62,119 nucleotides of DNA, from NCBI GenBank assembly GCA_030430075.1, contig JAUIGN010000054.1, positions 1 to 62,119 of the forward strand, written 5' to 3'. The notes beneath the pieces are model-generated. The model made no database searches, was not told the origin of the DNA, and saw only the letters and a list, made by a program, of their open reading frames with translations. The first letter of the stretch is position 1; each line of letters starts with the position of its first letter. Made by a program: the position numbers and the translations under genes. The DNA is from a bacterium (GTDB lineage Bacteria; Planctomycetota; Planctomycetia; Pirellulales; Pirellulaceae). Shown in pieces: positions 52,628-61,697 of the stretch.

Positions 52628-53611
52628 ATGAGCCGTGTCACAGCACGGGCCCATCGTCCCAAGGGCTTTACATTAGTTGAGTTGCTGGTCGTGATTGCGA
52701 TCATCGGTATCTTGGTGGCCCTGTTGCTACCAGCCGTCCAATCGGCGCGCGAAGCCGCACGCCGAATGCAGTGCTCGAACAATCTCAAGCAGATCGCGCT
52801 GGCTTCCCACAACTTCCACGATACGTACAAACGCTTGCCGCCAGGGATCTTGGCGCAGGACTCGACCGGCATCGGCGGTGCTCATCAGTACGTCGGCCAC
52901 TTGGTCTACCTGCTGCCCTTCATGGAGCAGCAAGCGGTCTATGACATGGTCGACAATGCGCTCGACATCAATGTCGACCACTATCCTGGTGGAACCTACG
53001 GCACCGGCAAGCCGATCAACTCATGGTGGGGCGAGAGTGGTACCTGGGCCGCAGCACAAACCAGGATCCCCGGCTTCGAGTGCCCTTCGGCCAATCCTTA
53101 CAGCAACGAGAACACGGGCGCTTACTTGCGGACCGACGGCACCACGATCACGATCGGCTGGTGGGCGGATCCCATGCCCGACTTGGGGCGGACAAACTAC
53201 GCCGGCTCGGCGGGTGGCATCGGCGAAGCACACACGAGCGCTGGTTGGGCGCAATACAAGGGTCTCTTCTGGCCGCGATCCAAGAATCGGTTTGCCGACA
53301 TGATCGACGGCACGAGCAACACGATTGCCTTTGGCGAAGTCCTCGGCGATCGTCGACCGCCCTACAATCAGGGTCAAATGCAGTTCGCATTTACCTGGAT
53401 GGGCATGGGTCCCCAGGCAACGGCTTGGGGGTTGCCCCAACCGCTCGACGAGCCCGGTTATTACCAGAACGGCTCGATGCATCCTGGCGCCGTGTTGTTC
53501 GCCTTGGGTGACGGTTCTGTCCGCTCGGTGGCCGGCACCATTGATGATGACGACTACTTGTTCGCCTCCGGGACCCAAGACGGTAGGCTTCACAAGCTCA
53601 CGGATAATTGA
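52628..53611 (+). CDS. DUF1559 pseudopilin-like secreted protein, copy 2
   Basis: A 327-residue DUF1559 protein. The leader is GFTLVELLVVIAIIGILVAL with LLPAVQSAREAARRMQCSNN, a prepilin-type cleavage at G|F. The C-terminal domain shows FADMIDGTSNTIAFGEVLGD and ALGDGSVRSVAG, the family's DGTSNT and DGSVR strands. GAGGAG lies 7 nt upstream of the ATG. It is followed after 16 bp by a tiny lipoprotein gene and a terminator, forming one transcription unit. Role unknown, as for other DUF1559 proteins. Confidence 0.92.
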   Translation: MSRVTARAHRPKGFTLVELLVVIAIIGILVALLLPAVQSAREAARRMQCSNNLKQIALASHNFHDTYKRLPPGILAQDSTGIGGAHQYVGHLVYLLPFMEQQAVYDMVDNALDINVDHYPGGTYGTGKPINSWWGESGTWAAAQTRIPGFECPSANPYSNENTGAYLRTDGTTITIGWWADPMPDLGRTNYAGSAGGIGEAHTSAGWAQYKGLFWPRSKNRFADMIDGTSNTIAFGEVLGDRRPPYNQGQMQFAFTWMGMGPQATAWGLPQPLDEPGYYQNGSMHPGAVLFALGDGSVRSVAGTIDDDDYLFASGTQDGRLHKLTDN

Positions 53612-53627
53612 TTGTTGAGGAAGTCTT

Positions 53628-53813
53628 ATGAACAGATGGTTTTATAGTCTCGTTGCCTCCGCGCTGCTCGCTACGGCGGTCGGCTGCGGCGGCAGCAGCG
53701 GACCGGCGACCCCGCCTCCCGACACCGGGGAAGTCGCGCCAGCCGCTCCCAGTGACGCCGCTTCATCAGGAACGGAGAACGCGCCCCCACCCCTGGGTGC
53801 ACCCCCTCCCTGA
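53628..53813 (+). CDS. Tiny Pro/Ala-rich lipoprotein
   Basis: A 61-residue predicted lipoprotein, MNRWFYSLVASALLATAVGC with lipobox AVGC (Cys 20), then GGSSGPATPPPDTG and a Pro-rich tail. AGGAAG lies before the ATG. It starts 16 bp after the DUF1559 stop and shares the terminator downstream, so the pair is an operon. Very short lipoproteins next to DUF1559 genes recur in planctomycetes. Function unknown. Confidence 0.7.
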   Translation: MNRWFYSLVASALLATAVGCGGSSGPATPPPDTGEVAPAAPSDAASSGTENAPPPLGAPPP

Positions 53814-53838
53814 CCGGCTTCACGCCTTTGGCTCGACG

Positions 53839-53877
53839 AACAGAGGTTGCCAACCGTTTGGCAACCTCTGTTTTTTT
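53839..53877 (+). terminator. Strong intrinsic terminator of the DUF1559-lipoprotein unit
   Basis: A perfect 13-bp stem, CAGAGGTTGCCAA (53841-53853) with TTGGCAACCTCTG (53858-53870), around a CCGT loop, followed by seven T, with AA ahead extending the stem against the T-tract. It ends 64 bp after the lipoprotein stop. Confidence 0.95.
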
Positions 53878-53895
53878 CTTGCCCGCGCGGGCCCC

Positions 53896-54858
53896 TCATT
53901 CCTGGCCGATCGCCACCGGCACGAGCTGCCCGTTTGCGGCCCCGACGACCGCGGTCGTGCTATCCGCCGAGGAAGCGACCGCGTGCGCCCAACCAGAGGC
54001 CACCGTGCGATCCGCCAGGATGTTGACGGTGCGCGGATCGATCACGCGCAACTGCCCATCCCGGCAAGCCGCGAGCAATCGCCCGCCATCTGCTGTCCAG
54101 GCAACGCCCCGCGGTGGGCTGGGCAAGCGGGCAAACCGGACGAGTCGCCCCACCAGCGGCCACCACAGGCGGATGGTCCCATCGTCTGCAGCGGTCGCCA
54201 CCATGTGGCGGCCCGAATCATCATGCGGTCTGACCACGATAGCGCGCACGGCGCGCGTGTGTTGGTTCATGCGGCGGATCGATCGGCCGCTGGAGAGTTC
54301 CCAAACCCTGAGCGTCTGATCGAGCCCCACGGAGACCAGGTGTGCGGCGTCCGCCAGGTAAGCGACGCCCGTGACCGCGCTGGAGTGTCCCTTGAATTCC
54401 CCCTCGAGCCGCCCGGCAGGATCGACCAGCAGGACGCGACCGTCATGGCAGGCCAGGGCAACCTGCTGTCCATCAGGACGCCAGTCAGCCTGGTACACGA
54501 GGTCGTCTGCCACGCGGTGATGGCCCAGCAGGGTTCCTGCCGGCCAGCGGTAGAACAGAATCCCGCCCGACTCGGCCGGGCTGCCGCCGACCGCGGCCAG
54601 CACGTTTCCCGATGGCGAAAACGCCAACTCATGCACATGCGACAGGGGACATTCGAGCCGCTTCTGAACCGTCAAGTCGGGCCAGGCCCGGACTTCGATG
54701 CCCCGCTGCGAACCGCTCAACACCGTCGTTCCGTCCGGTGCAAAGGTGCAGGCCACGATCGGCGGCTCGGCAGCTTGTGCACCAGGCAGAAAGGCCGCCG
54801 ATCCGACCAGCAACATCGCCAGCCCGCGCGTGCTTATCCTCCTCGTCGCATCTCCCAT
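53896..54858 (-). CDS. Secreted WD40-repeat protein
   Basis: A 320-residue protein. Residues about 1-30 contain a hydrophobic signal (AMLLVGSAAFLPGAQAAE). WD40-type blades follow: VACTFAPDGTTVLSGSQRGIEVRAW, VHELAFSPSGNVLAAVGGS, VTGVAYLADAAHLVSVGLDQTLRVW and VRAIVVRPHDDSGRHMVATAADDGTIRLW. It lies 32 bp after the DUF1549/1553-type gene on the same strand. WD40 proteins and DUF1549/1553 proteins are frequently neighbours in planctomycetes, so a joint envelope function is likely but unknown. Confidence 0.8.
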   Translation of the reverse strand: MGDATRRISTRGLAMLLVGSAAFLPGAQAAEPPIVACTFAPDGTTVLSGSQRGIEVRAWPDLTVQKRLECPLSHVHELAFSPSGNVLAAVGGSPAESGGILFYRWPAGTLLGHHRVADDLVYQADWRPDGQQVALACHDGRVLLVDPAGRLEGEFKGHSSAVTGVAYLADAAHLVSVGLDQTLRVWELSSGRSIRRMNQHTRAVRAIVVRPHDDSGRHMVATAADDGTIRLWWPLVGRLVRFARLPSPPRGVAWTADGGRLLAACRDGQLRVIDPRTVNILADRTVASGWAHAVASSADSTTAVVGAANGQLVPVAIGQE

Positions 54859-54890
54859 GTCCGTCCCCACTGGTACGCGCCGGGTCACGA

Positions 54891-56543
54891 TCAGTGATTC
54901 CAGGAAAACTCCGTGCTGTTCAATAGCACCCAATAGAGGTCTTCCAGGCAGTCCACGCGCCCGTCTCCTTTGGCCTGCTCGAGACGCTGTGCGAAGTGCT
55001 GCAACTCGGTGGCGGACGGCCGCCGGGTCAAGGTTGCCAGGTAAGCGGTTTCGACCGCCTTCTCACTGGTCGGAGAAAGTTGGGCAATCCGAGTCGCGGC
55101 GTTGTTGACCAGATCGTGCTTGGTGCGGTCTTTGACAAGAGTCCCATTCATCATCAGCAACCGTTGAGCAATTGTACCGGCCCGCTCGTCAAACTCGTCT
55201 TCCCCCGTGTCGCCGTACCGCTTGATAAAGTCATTCTGCGATCCAAACCGTCCCAGCCTGGCAAAGATGTGCGAGTCGGCGTCAATCGTCTTCAGCGATG
55301 CCGATTGAATAATCCCTCCCGCCATTTGCTCCGGCCGCAACCGCGTCAAGGGAAACACGGCCCACGCATCTTCGTGTTGCTGTGTGACCGCGAACTCGGC
55401 GCGGCTATCCCGTTGAAACACGTCCGTGGCGGCGATGATGCGAATCAGCCGCTGAAGATCGAATCCATGGGCTACGAAATCGGCGGCAAGTGTCTCGAGG
55501 CCCGGGGGAAACTGGCCGAACAACGGCATGTCGTCGACCGGCTCGACGAGCGGCCGGCCCAGCATCAAGGCCCAGATGCGGTTGACGATCGCCCGAGCGA
55601 AAGGCCGGTTCTCCGGATGGGTGACCCAATGTGCTAGTTGCTGGCGGCGGGTGCCTCCGTCCGGCAGCAGTTCGGGCTGAAAGGGCGGAATCGGGGGGAC
55701 CACCGTCTCTTCGATCTCTCCCAGAAACGTTGTCGTATAGGCTTCCTTGTTGTTATCACGGACGCCGAACAGGGACGATTGGGTCTCACCATAAAAGGCG
55801 GCCAGGCGATGGAAATCGGTCTGCAGGCCTTCACGGGGGGCCTCCTCCGTTCCCAGGATGTTCTTGCCTTCCAGGTTGTTGTCGTGGCACTGCAGACAGT
55901 CGATCCGCAACCCCAGAAAGGCGCGGGTGGTGCGCCCGGCGAGCCGGATCGGGTCCGGCTGGTTGTCATTGTTCTGGTCCAATGTCACGGTCACGAAGTT
56001 GACGGCCGGCGAATCGGTCCAAAGTCCGTCATCGCAAATCAGGGGGCGCACAATTTCGTCATAGGGGGTGTTGAGCCGGAGTCGTTCGGCCAGCCAGATC
56101 AAGAAACGGCGACGGCGATACGCCAGAAACGGACCGTTTTCCGTCCCCACGTAGGCCCGGGCCAGCCGTTCGGCCAGATAGTCGGCGTATCGCTGGTCTT
56201 CCAGCAAACCCGAAAGATGCCACTCCAAACGCTCCGCGACAGGAACCTCTTCCAGACGGCGGATCTCTTCGAAGGACGGAACCGTGCCGGCCAGGCTGAG
56301 CGACAACCGGCGCACGATCGCCAGATCGTCGGCCCGCCCGGCCGGTTCAAGCCCGAGCTCGCTCCAATGCGCGTGCCACTCGGCGTTCACCTGGTCGATC
56401 ACGGTCCGGTAGGCATCCTCCTGGTACCGTTGCGGTGAGAACGATCGCGGCTCGACCGGTTTCTGAAAATCCATCAGGCTGGCCGTCAATCCGGTGAGGG
56501 CGGCCAGGCAGAGCGCGATGAACAGCAGATTTCGAGACCACAT
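54891..56543 (-). CDS. DUF1549/DUF1553-type secreted protein (planctomycete cytochrome-associated)
   Basis: A 550-residue protein with an N-terminal hydrophobic signal or anchor (LLFIALCLAALTGLTASLM). The DUF1549 part starts RRLSLSLAGTVPSFEEIRRLEE, contains RRFLIWLAERLRLNTPYDEIV, and has a CLQCHD motif (about residue 218) in RIDCLQCHDNNLE. The DUF1553 part includes AHWVTHPENRPFARAIVNRIWALMLGRPLVEPVDDM and ends with YLATLTRRPSATE and ending LYWVLLNSTEF. The family normally follows Planctomycete cytochrome C (PSC) domains, which are absent here. Function unsettled; a CxxCH suggests haem or redox contact. Confidence 0.87.
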   Translation of the reverse strand: MWSRNLLFIALCLAALTGLTASLMDFQKPVEPRSFSPQRYQEDAYRTVIDQVNAEWHAHWSELGLEPAGRADDLAIVRRLSLSLAGTVPSFEEIRRLEEVPVAERLEWHLSGLLEDQRYADYLAERLARAYVGTENGPFLAYRRRRFLIWLAERLRLNTPYDEIVRPLICDDGLWTDSPAVNFVTVTLDQNNDNQPDPIRLAGRTTRAFLGLRIDCLQCHDNNLEGKNILGTEEAPREGLQTDFHRLAAFYGETQSSLFGVRDNNKEAYTTTFLGEIEETVVPPIPPFQPELLPDGGTRRQQLAHWVTHPENRPFARAIVNRIWALMLGRPLVEPVDDMPLFGQFPPGLETLAADFVAHGFDLQRLIRIIAATDVFQRDSRAEFAVTQQHEDAWAVFPLTRLRPEQMAGGIIQSASLKTIDADSHIFARLGRFGSQNDFIKRYGDTGEDEFDERAGTIAQRLLMMNGTLVKDRTKHDLVNNAATRIAQLSPTSEKAVETAYLATLTRRPSATELQHFAQRLEQAKGDGRVDCLEDLYWVLLNSTEFSWNH

Positions 56544-56935
56544 GGCAGGGCTCCAGCGTCAACCGTTACAACAAGTCAACCATGGCAGAAGCAACCGATC
56601 CGCCCGGCTTCGCGTCCATCCGTCTTCTCGTGAATCCAGGTTTTCTTGAAACGGGGCCATTCCGCGTGCGAGTATAGGTTGGGTGAATTGCCGGCAGTTG
56701 CCAATGATCGGGATGCCCCCCTGCCACGCACAACCCACTCGCTCATTGTAGCTCGCCGCCTTCACATACCGAATCGTCGGCCGGTCAGTTTCGTAAAAGG
56801 ACCCGTGAATCCAAAATCTCTATCTCGGCCTTTCGCTGGCCGGGGAAGATTCTTGGAAACTCATGGGCCACGTAACAAGATCCCGGCAAGTCGTGCGAAC
56901 CCCCAACCAGAGCACTCTCGCAGGAGTTCCGACGC
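56544..56935. other. Divergent intergenic region
   Basis: 392 bp between the starts of two divergent genes, so it should carry two promoters. No clear -35/-10 pair or operator could be recognised. Nothing else is seen. Confidence 0.3.
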
Positions 56936-58549
56936 GTGCCTCCGTCATCCGAATCACACCGAGCCGCCACCGACCAGGCCAGCAGCTCAAGCCGGACCGG
57001 CCAGCGTGACGGTCACGCGATCCGGCAACCTCCCGGCGAAGACAACGGGGCCGGACCGCAGCCGCAGTCAATGGGAGAAGTTCGCGTGGAATCGATGTTC
57101 ACGCCGCCCCGCGAGACGGGGTGCTACGAGCCGCCGGTTCACATGGATGAGAATGATCCCCCCGCGCTCACGGCGCCTCCGCTGGGCAACGATCCGGTCG
57201 CCCCTCCGATTGAGGTCTACCAGGCGGAATCGATCATCGAGCACGTCGACCTGGTCGAGGAGCACAGTCTGCCGGTCCGAGCCTGGCTGGCCGTTTGTTC
57301 GGTGGTCGAGTGGTGCTTCGGGGTGGCCTGCGTGTTGGTCGCCCTGGCGATTCTGGCCTCGATTCCGATCATCCAGTTCTTTAGCCTGGGCTACTTGCTG
57401 GAAGCGAGCGGCCGCGTTTCACGGAGCGGCAAGTTGCGCGACGGTCTGATCGGCGTCCGGCCTGCAGCCCGTCTCGGCAGCCTCTTCCTGGGAACCTGGA
57501 TGGTGCTTTTGCCGGCACAGTTTGCCGCGGAGATGCTGGCCTCCGCCAGGTTGATCGATCCAGAAAGCGACGTTGTCACGGGGTGGCGAATCGGACTGTT
57601 TGTCATCACCGGGCTGGTCGTGGCGCACACGCTGCTCGCCTGGTACTGCGGCGGCAAGCTACGTCATTTCTTCTGGCCGGTCCTGGCTCCATTGTTCTTC
57701 CTGACCTGGAGCATCCGCCGGCTGGTTGCCAGTCAAGCGCTCCGGCCGCTGATCGGTCCCTTGGTCGGCCGCATTTCACCTCGGCTGCTAAGCGACCTGA
57801 CGACGGTGCCCGCCCTCACCTCCTGGTTTCCGCCGGCCATCTTTCTGGCCGGCGTGCGACGTGGCAAACTGATCGCACCGGCCCGTGACGCGGTGTGGGA
57901 ATTCGCCGTCGGGTTGCGCCCCCAGTACTATTTCTGGCTGGGGTTCCGTGGCTTCGCGGGCGCGGTCATCTGGTTGTTCATCCCGATCATGATGATGATG
58001 GCGACAACGTCACTGGAGCTGAAGGACGCCGATGCGGCACAGGGGCTGGGCGCCTTGGCGGGATTTGCCGGTTCCGTTCTGCTGGCGGGAGTACTGCTTT
58101 ACTTGCCTTTCCTGCAAGCCCACTTTGCGGCCGAGAGGCGGTTTCGCGCCTTCTTCGAGATTGGCCGGGTGCGGCAGCTGTTTCGCCGCGCACCGATCGC
58201 GCTGACCTGCGGCTTGCTGGTGACGCTCGCGTTCGCCCTGCCGCTCTACCTGCTGAAGATCGAAACGGTGCCCAGCGAACTGCTCTGGGCGCTCAGCCTG
58301 GTCTTCGTCGTCTTTGGCCTCCCGGCTCGCCTGATCATGGGATGGGCCATGGGTCGAGCCCGTCGTCGCGAGTCACCACGGCACGTGCTGGTGCGCTGGC
58401 TGGCCAGCGTTGCCGAGTTGCCGATTGTCGGATTCTACGTCTTCTTCGTGTTCTTTACGCAGTATTACGTCTGGAACGGATCGGCCAGCTTGCTCGAACA
58501 ACACGCCTTCCTCCCGCCGGTCCCTTTCCTGGCGCTGCTCGGCGGCTGA
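56936..58549 (+). CDS. Polytopic membrane protein with Pro-rich N-terminus, hypothetical
   Basis: A 537-residue protein. A hydrophilic N-terminus of about 110 residues is rich in Pro, Ser and Glu. Hydrophobic helices follow: about 115-150 (LAVCSVVEWCFGVACVLVALAILASIPIIQFFSLGYLLE), 175-195, 215-240, 245-262, 320-345 (FAGAVIWLFIPIMMMMATT), 360-385, 405-430, 435-460 and 485-510. The segment SLGYLLEASGRVSRSGKLRDGLIGVRPAARLG resembles a conserved DUF4013-like turn, but I do not assign it to that family. GTG start, supported by AGGAG 9 nt upstream. Function unknown. Confidence 0.6.
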   Translation: MPPSSESHRAATDQASSSSRTGQRDGHAIRQPPGEDNGAGPQPQSMGEVRVESMFTPPRETGCYEPPVHMDENDPPALTAPPLGNDPVAPPIEVYQAESIIEHVDLVEEHSLPVRAWLAVCSVVEWCFGVACVLVALAILASIPIIQFFSLGYLLEASGRVSRSGKLRDGLIGVRPAARLGSLFLGTWMVLLPAQFAAEMLASARLIDPESDVVTGWRIGLFVITGLVVAHTLLAWYCGGKLRHFFWPVLAPLFFLTWSIRRLVASQALRPLIGPLVGRISPRLLSDLTTVPALTSWFPPAIFLAGVRRGKLIAPARDAVWEFAVGLRPQYYFWLGFRGFAGAVIWLFIPIMMMMATTSLELKDADAAQGLGALAGFAGSVLLAGVLLYLPFLQAHFAAERRFRAFFEIGRVRQLFRRAPIALTCGLLVTLAFALPLYLLKIETVPSELLWALSLVFVVFGLPARLIMGWAMGRARRRESPRHVLVRWLASVAELPIVGFYVFFVFFTQYYVWNGSASLLEQHAFLPPVPFLALLGG

Positions 58550-58714
58550 AATGCGCGGCTTTCTGGATGCGGTCACCGCAAATGGCGACGACGCGACTTT
58601 GCCAGCGACGGCAGCCTGGCATACGATACCCTCTGGCGATCGGCTGTCCGCCGCTCGCCGCCTGCCAGCAGTTTCACGATCCTGGACACGCACACTCCCG
58701 CACGGAACGTTGCC

Positions 58715-60082
58715 ATGCCCATGCGTAACCTGACGGTCATCTTCGTGATGGGCCTGTTCTCTCTGATCTGCTACCAGAAGGCGGAGCACAACCGGTACGC
58801 CTCGTCGGTCGCCGAGGCCATGCGGCTGGTCGAAGACTACTACGTCGAGGACGTCGATTCTCGCGAATTGTTTGAGAATGCCATGAGCGGCATGGTCACC
58901 GGCCTGGACCAGTACTCCAAGTACATCGGGCCGGAGCCGTTTAAGCAAATGGAAGAAGATCTGGACCAGGAGTTCGGCGGCATCGGCATCGAGATCGTCA
59001 AGAAGGATGACGATTCCCCGTTGCTTGTCTTGAGCCCGCTGGTCCATACGCCGGCCTACCGGGCGGGCATTCGAGCCGGGGACACGATCTGGGAAATCTC
59101 CGGGCAACCGACCGTGGGCATGTCACGCAACGAGTCGGTGAAACAAATGCGGGGCCGGCCCGGCGAGCCGGTCGAGTTGTCCATTCGCCACGCCGGTGAC
59201 GAGACTCCCATCCCGATGACGATTAAAAGGGAAATCATCCTGGTTCAATCGATTAAAGGGGACGTCCGCCGTCCGGACGGATCATGGGACTTCCATCTCG
59301 CAGAGAACCCTCGAATCGGCTACCTGCGACTGGGAACGTTTGGCAAACACACCGTCAATGAACTGAAGGAGATACTCTCCGACGCGCAATTATCGCCCCC
59401 GCTGGAGGCGATCATTCTGGACCTGCGCGGCAACTCGGGCGGGTTGCTTAACGCCGCCGTGGAAACGTGTGACGCATTCATCGGCAAGGGACGGATCGTC
59501 AGCACGCGCGGTCGCGATGGCGCGATCCGTCACAACTTTTCGGCGAAGCCGGAAACGATCCTCGACCCGCAGGTTCCGGTCGCCGTGCTCGTGAACGGCT
59601 TCTCAGCAAGTGCCAGTGAAATCGTGGCCGCCTGTTTGCAGGACCACCAGCGGGCCGTCGTGGTCGGCGAACGAACTTGGGGCAAAGGGACCGTTCAGAA
59701 CATCCTGGAACTTGAAGGCGGACGCAGCGCCTTGAAGCTGACCACGGCCAGCTACTGGCGCCCCAGCGGCGAGAACATCCATCGCCGCCGCGATGTGGGC
59801 GAAGACGAACCCTGGGGCGTGCGGCCGGATCCAGGTTATGCCGTCTCGCTGACCGACGACGAACTGCTGCGGGCCGCCTGGGACCGCGAGAAACGTGACT
59901 TGTTTCCGGGGCTGATCGAGGAGAATCCAGAGATTCTCGACACGCTCCGCGAGCGGTTTGAAGCCGCTGACGACGTTGGCCCTCCCGCCGACGAGCCGTT
60001 CGATGATCCTCAAATGCGAAAGGCAATCGAGTACGTCGAAGGTGAACTGCGCAAAATCGACGCGCAAGCCCGCACGGCCTGA
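58715..60082 (+). CDS. ctpA: S41-family carboxyl-terminal processing protease
   Basis: A 455-residue serine protease that trims C-termini of extracytoplasmic proteins. An N-terminal hydrophobic segment (LTVIFVMGLFSLICYQ) anchors or exports it. The PDZ domain (about 85-185) includes GIGIEIVKKDDDSP and AYRAGIRAGDTIWEISGQP. In the protease domain, the catalytic Ser lies in VLVNGFSASASEIVAACLQDH (about residue 297) and the catalytic Lys in GERTWGKGTVQN (about 327). The C-terminal helical region after residue 380 is longer than in minimal CtpA. The two adjacent ATG codons at 58715 and 58721 are interchangeable as starts. Confidence 0.9.
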   Translation: MPMRNLTVIFVMGLFSLICYQKAEHNRYASSVAEAMRLVEDYYVEDVDSRELFENAMSGMVTGLDQYSKYIGPEPFKQMEEDLDQEFGGIGIEIVKKDDDSPLLVLSPLVHTPAYRAGIRAGDTIWEISGQPTVGMSRNESVKQMRGRPGEPVELSIRHAGDETPIPMTIKREIILVQSIKGDVRRPDGSWDFHLAENPRIGYLRLGTFGKHTVNELKEILSDAQLSPPLEAIILDLRGNSGGLLNAAVETCDAFIGKGRIVSTRGRDGAIRHNFSAKPETILDPQVPVAVLVNGFSASASEIVAACLQDHQRAVVVGERTWGKGTVQNILELEGGRSALKLTTASYWRPSGENIHRRRDVGEDEPWGVRPDPGYAVSLTDDELLRAAWDREKRDLFPGLIEENPEILDTLRERFEAADDVGPPADEPFDDPQMRKAIEYVEGELRKIDAQARTA

Positions 60083-60173
60083 GACGAGACCTTCCGGGCC
60101 AGGCACGCCGGGGAACGGGCACGCCATCGAGCCGTCTTGCGTTTCGCGAACGTGGCGCAACACCGCAGACAGA

Positions 60174-61697
60174 TCAGCTTCGCGCCGTCGTCAGTAACAG
60201 GTCACGCATTTCGGCGGCCAGGAAAAACGAGCCCGTGATACAGACCAAGCTGTCGGCTGCGAGCGTTGACTGGCAGCGCCGCCAGGCGGCGAGCGGGTCC
60301 TTCGCGACGCTCGTCACGCACCGCGGGCCGCCCCCACGGCCGGCATCGCTTGCGTCCATCTCCTGAACCAGTTCGTGCAGTTCTTCCGGCGGTACCGCGC
60401 GGGGACTGTCTTGGTACCTGGTCAGGACAATCTCGTCGAATTCCGGCAGCAGCAACCGCAGCATTCCGGCCGTGTCCTTGTCGCGCGTGGCGGCGAAGAT
60501 CAACTGGCGCCGCCGTGCCGCGAAAGACTCATTGAGTACCTGGACCAGGGCGGCAATCGACGCCGTATTGTGGGCCGTGTCGAGAATGATCCAGGGCGCC
60601 GTCGCCATCACCTCGATCCGTGCCGGGCAACTGGCTTGGGCAATCCCCCGGACCAGCGCGCGGTCCGGAATCTTCCAACCCATCGACTGGAGGCGACCAA
60701 TCGCCGCCGTTGCGACCGCCGCGTTCGCCGCCTGGTGCCGCCCCAACATTCCAGGCTGTAACCGCAGCGGATCGCGCTGCCGGCTGGTTGCCGCGTGCCC
60801 AGTCGCCGCGTGTTCAGTCGCCGCGTGCCCAGCCGCCGCGTGTTCAGCCGCCGGATGCTGAATTGGCACGTTCGGGGACGCCTTACTGCTTGTCTCCCAA
60901 TATCGTACGCGCCCCCGGGGACTCGATGTCGCGTCATCGATGACGGGTGGCGTGAAGTCGAAATGAAAGTCGCGATCGAGGGCATCGAGGGGGCTGCCTT
61001 GAGATGCAGCCACCCGTTCAATGACCTGCCGCGGTTCGGCGGAGACGACACCGGAAACGACCGGAATCCCCGGCTTGATGATCCCCGCCTTCTCAGCGGC
61101 GATCGCGGCCAGCGTGTCGCCCAATTGCCGGGTATGATCGAGGCTGATGCTGGTAATGACCGAAACCAACGGATGGCAAACGTTGGTCGAGTCCAGTCGG
61201 CCTCCCATCCCGACTTCGATCACGGCGATGTCGACGGCTTGGCGGCGAAAGTGGGCCAGCGCCATCGCCGTCGTGATTTCGAAGAACGTCAGCCGATTGT
61301 CGCTGGCCAAGCGTTCCGCATCCAACCGGGAGACCGCAGGCCGCACATGGTCAACCAGTTCGACGAGTTGTGCCGAAGTACACCGTTGACGGTCGATGAC
61401 AAACCGTTCCTCCAGGCGCCTCAAATGGGGTGACGTGTACAGCCCGACACGAAATCCCGCTTCGACAAGCACCGACGCAATCATGGTCGCCGTCGAGCCC
61501 TTGCCCTTGGTCCCGGCGACGTGCACCAGCTTGATCTGCTGGTGTGGATTGCCGAGCCGACTGAGCAGCTTCCGAGTGCGTTCGAGATGCAAGCCTTGCC
61601 AGGCGGTCGGAATCGACGCGGTTCGCTCGTAGTCGATGCGGTCGTAGAGAAAGCTGAGAGTGGCCGCCCGAGCGTCTGCGTCGAATGATTCGTCCAT
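60174..61697 (-). CDS. folC: Folylpolyglutamate synthase/dihydrofolate synthase with repeat insertion
   Basis: A 507-residue FolC, longer than the usual 420-440. The ATP-binding P-loop is VAGTKGKGSTATMIASVL (about 57-74), LTFFEITTAMALAHFR follows, and VIEVGMGGRLDSTNV with SITSISLDHTRQLGDTLAAIAAEKAGIIKPGIPVV gives the Mg/folate region. Near residues 278-305 there is an insertion of five-residue units (AEHAA, AGHAA, TEHAA, TGHAA) encoded by 15-bp tandem repeats, then LGRHQAANAAVATAAI and ILDTAHNTASIAALV. The start was chosen at the ATG before the DESFDADARA segment. Confidence 0.9.
   Translation of the reverse strand: MDESFDADARAATLSFLYDRIDYERTASIPTAWQGLHLERTRKLLSRLGNPHQQIKLVHVAGTKGKGSTATMIASVLVEAGFRVGLYTSPHLRRLEERFVIDRQRCTSAQLVELVDHVRPAVSRLDAERLASDNRLTFFEITTAMALAHFRRQAVDIAVIEVGMGGRLDSTNVCHPLVSVITSISLDHTRQLGDTLAAIAAEKAGIIKPGIPVVSGVVSAEPRQVIERVAASQGSPLDALDRDFHFDFTPPVIDDATSSPRGRVRYWETSSKASPNVPIQHPAAEHAAAGHAATEHAATGHAATSRQRDPLRLQPGMLGRHQAANAAVATAAIGRLQSMGWKIPDRALVRGIAQASCPARIEVMATAPWIILDTAHNTASIAALVQVLNESFAARRRQLIFAATRDKDTAGMLRLLLPEFDEIVLTRYQDSPRAVPPEELHELVQEMDASDAGRGGGPRCVTSVAKDPLAAWRRCQSTLAADSLVCITGSFFLAAEMRDLLLTTARS
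60790..60864. repeat. In-frame 15-bp tandem repeat inside folC
   Basis: GCCGCGTGCCCAGTC, GCCGCGTGTTCAGTC, GCCGCGTGCCCAGCC and GCCGCGTGTTCAGCC, each 15 bp, plus a degenerate fifth. Units alternate CCC and TTC as if by 30-bp duplication. Being a multiple of three, it leaves the frame intact and adds about 25 residues. Confidence 0.9.
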
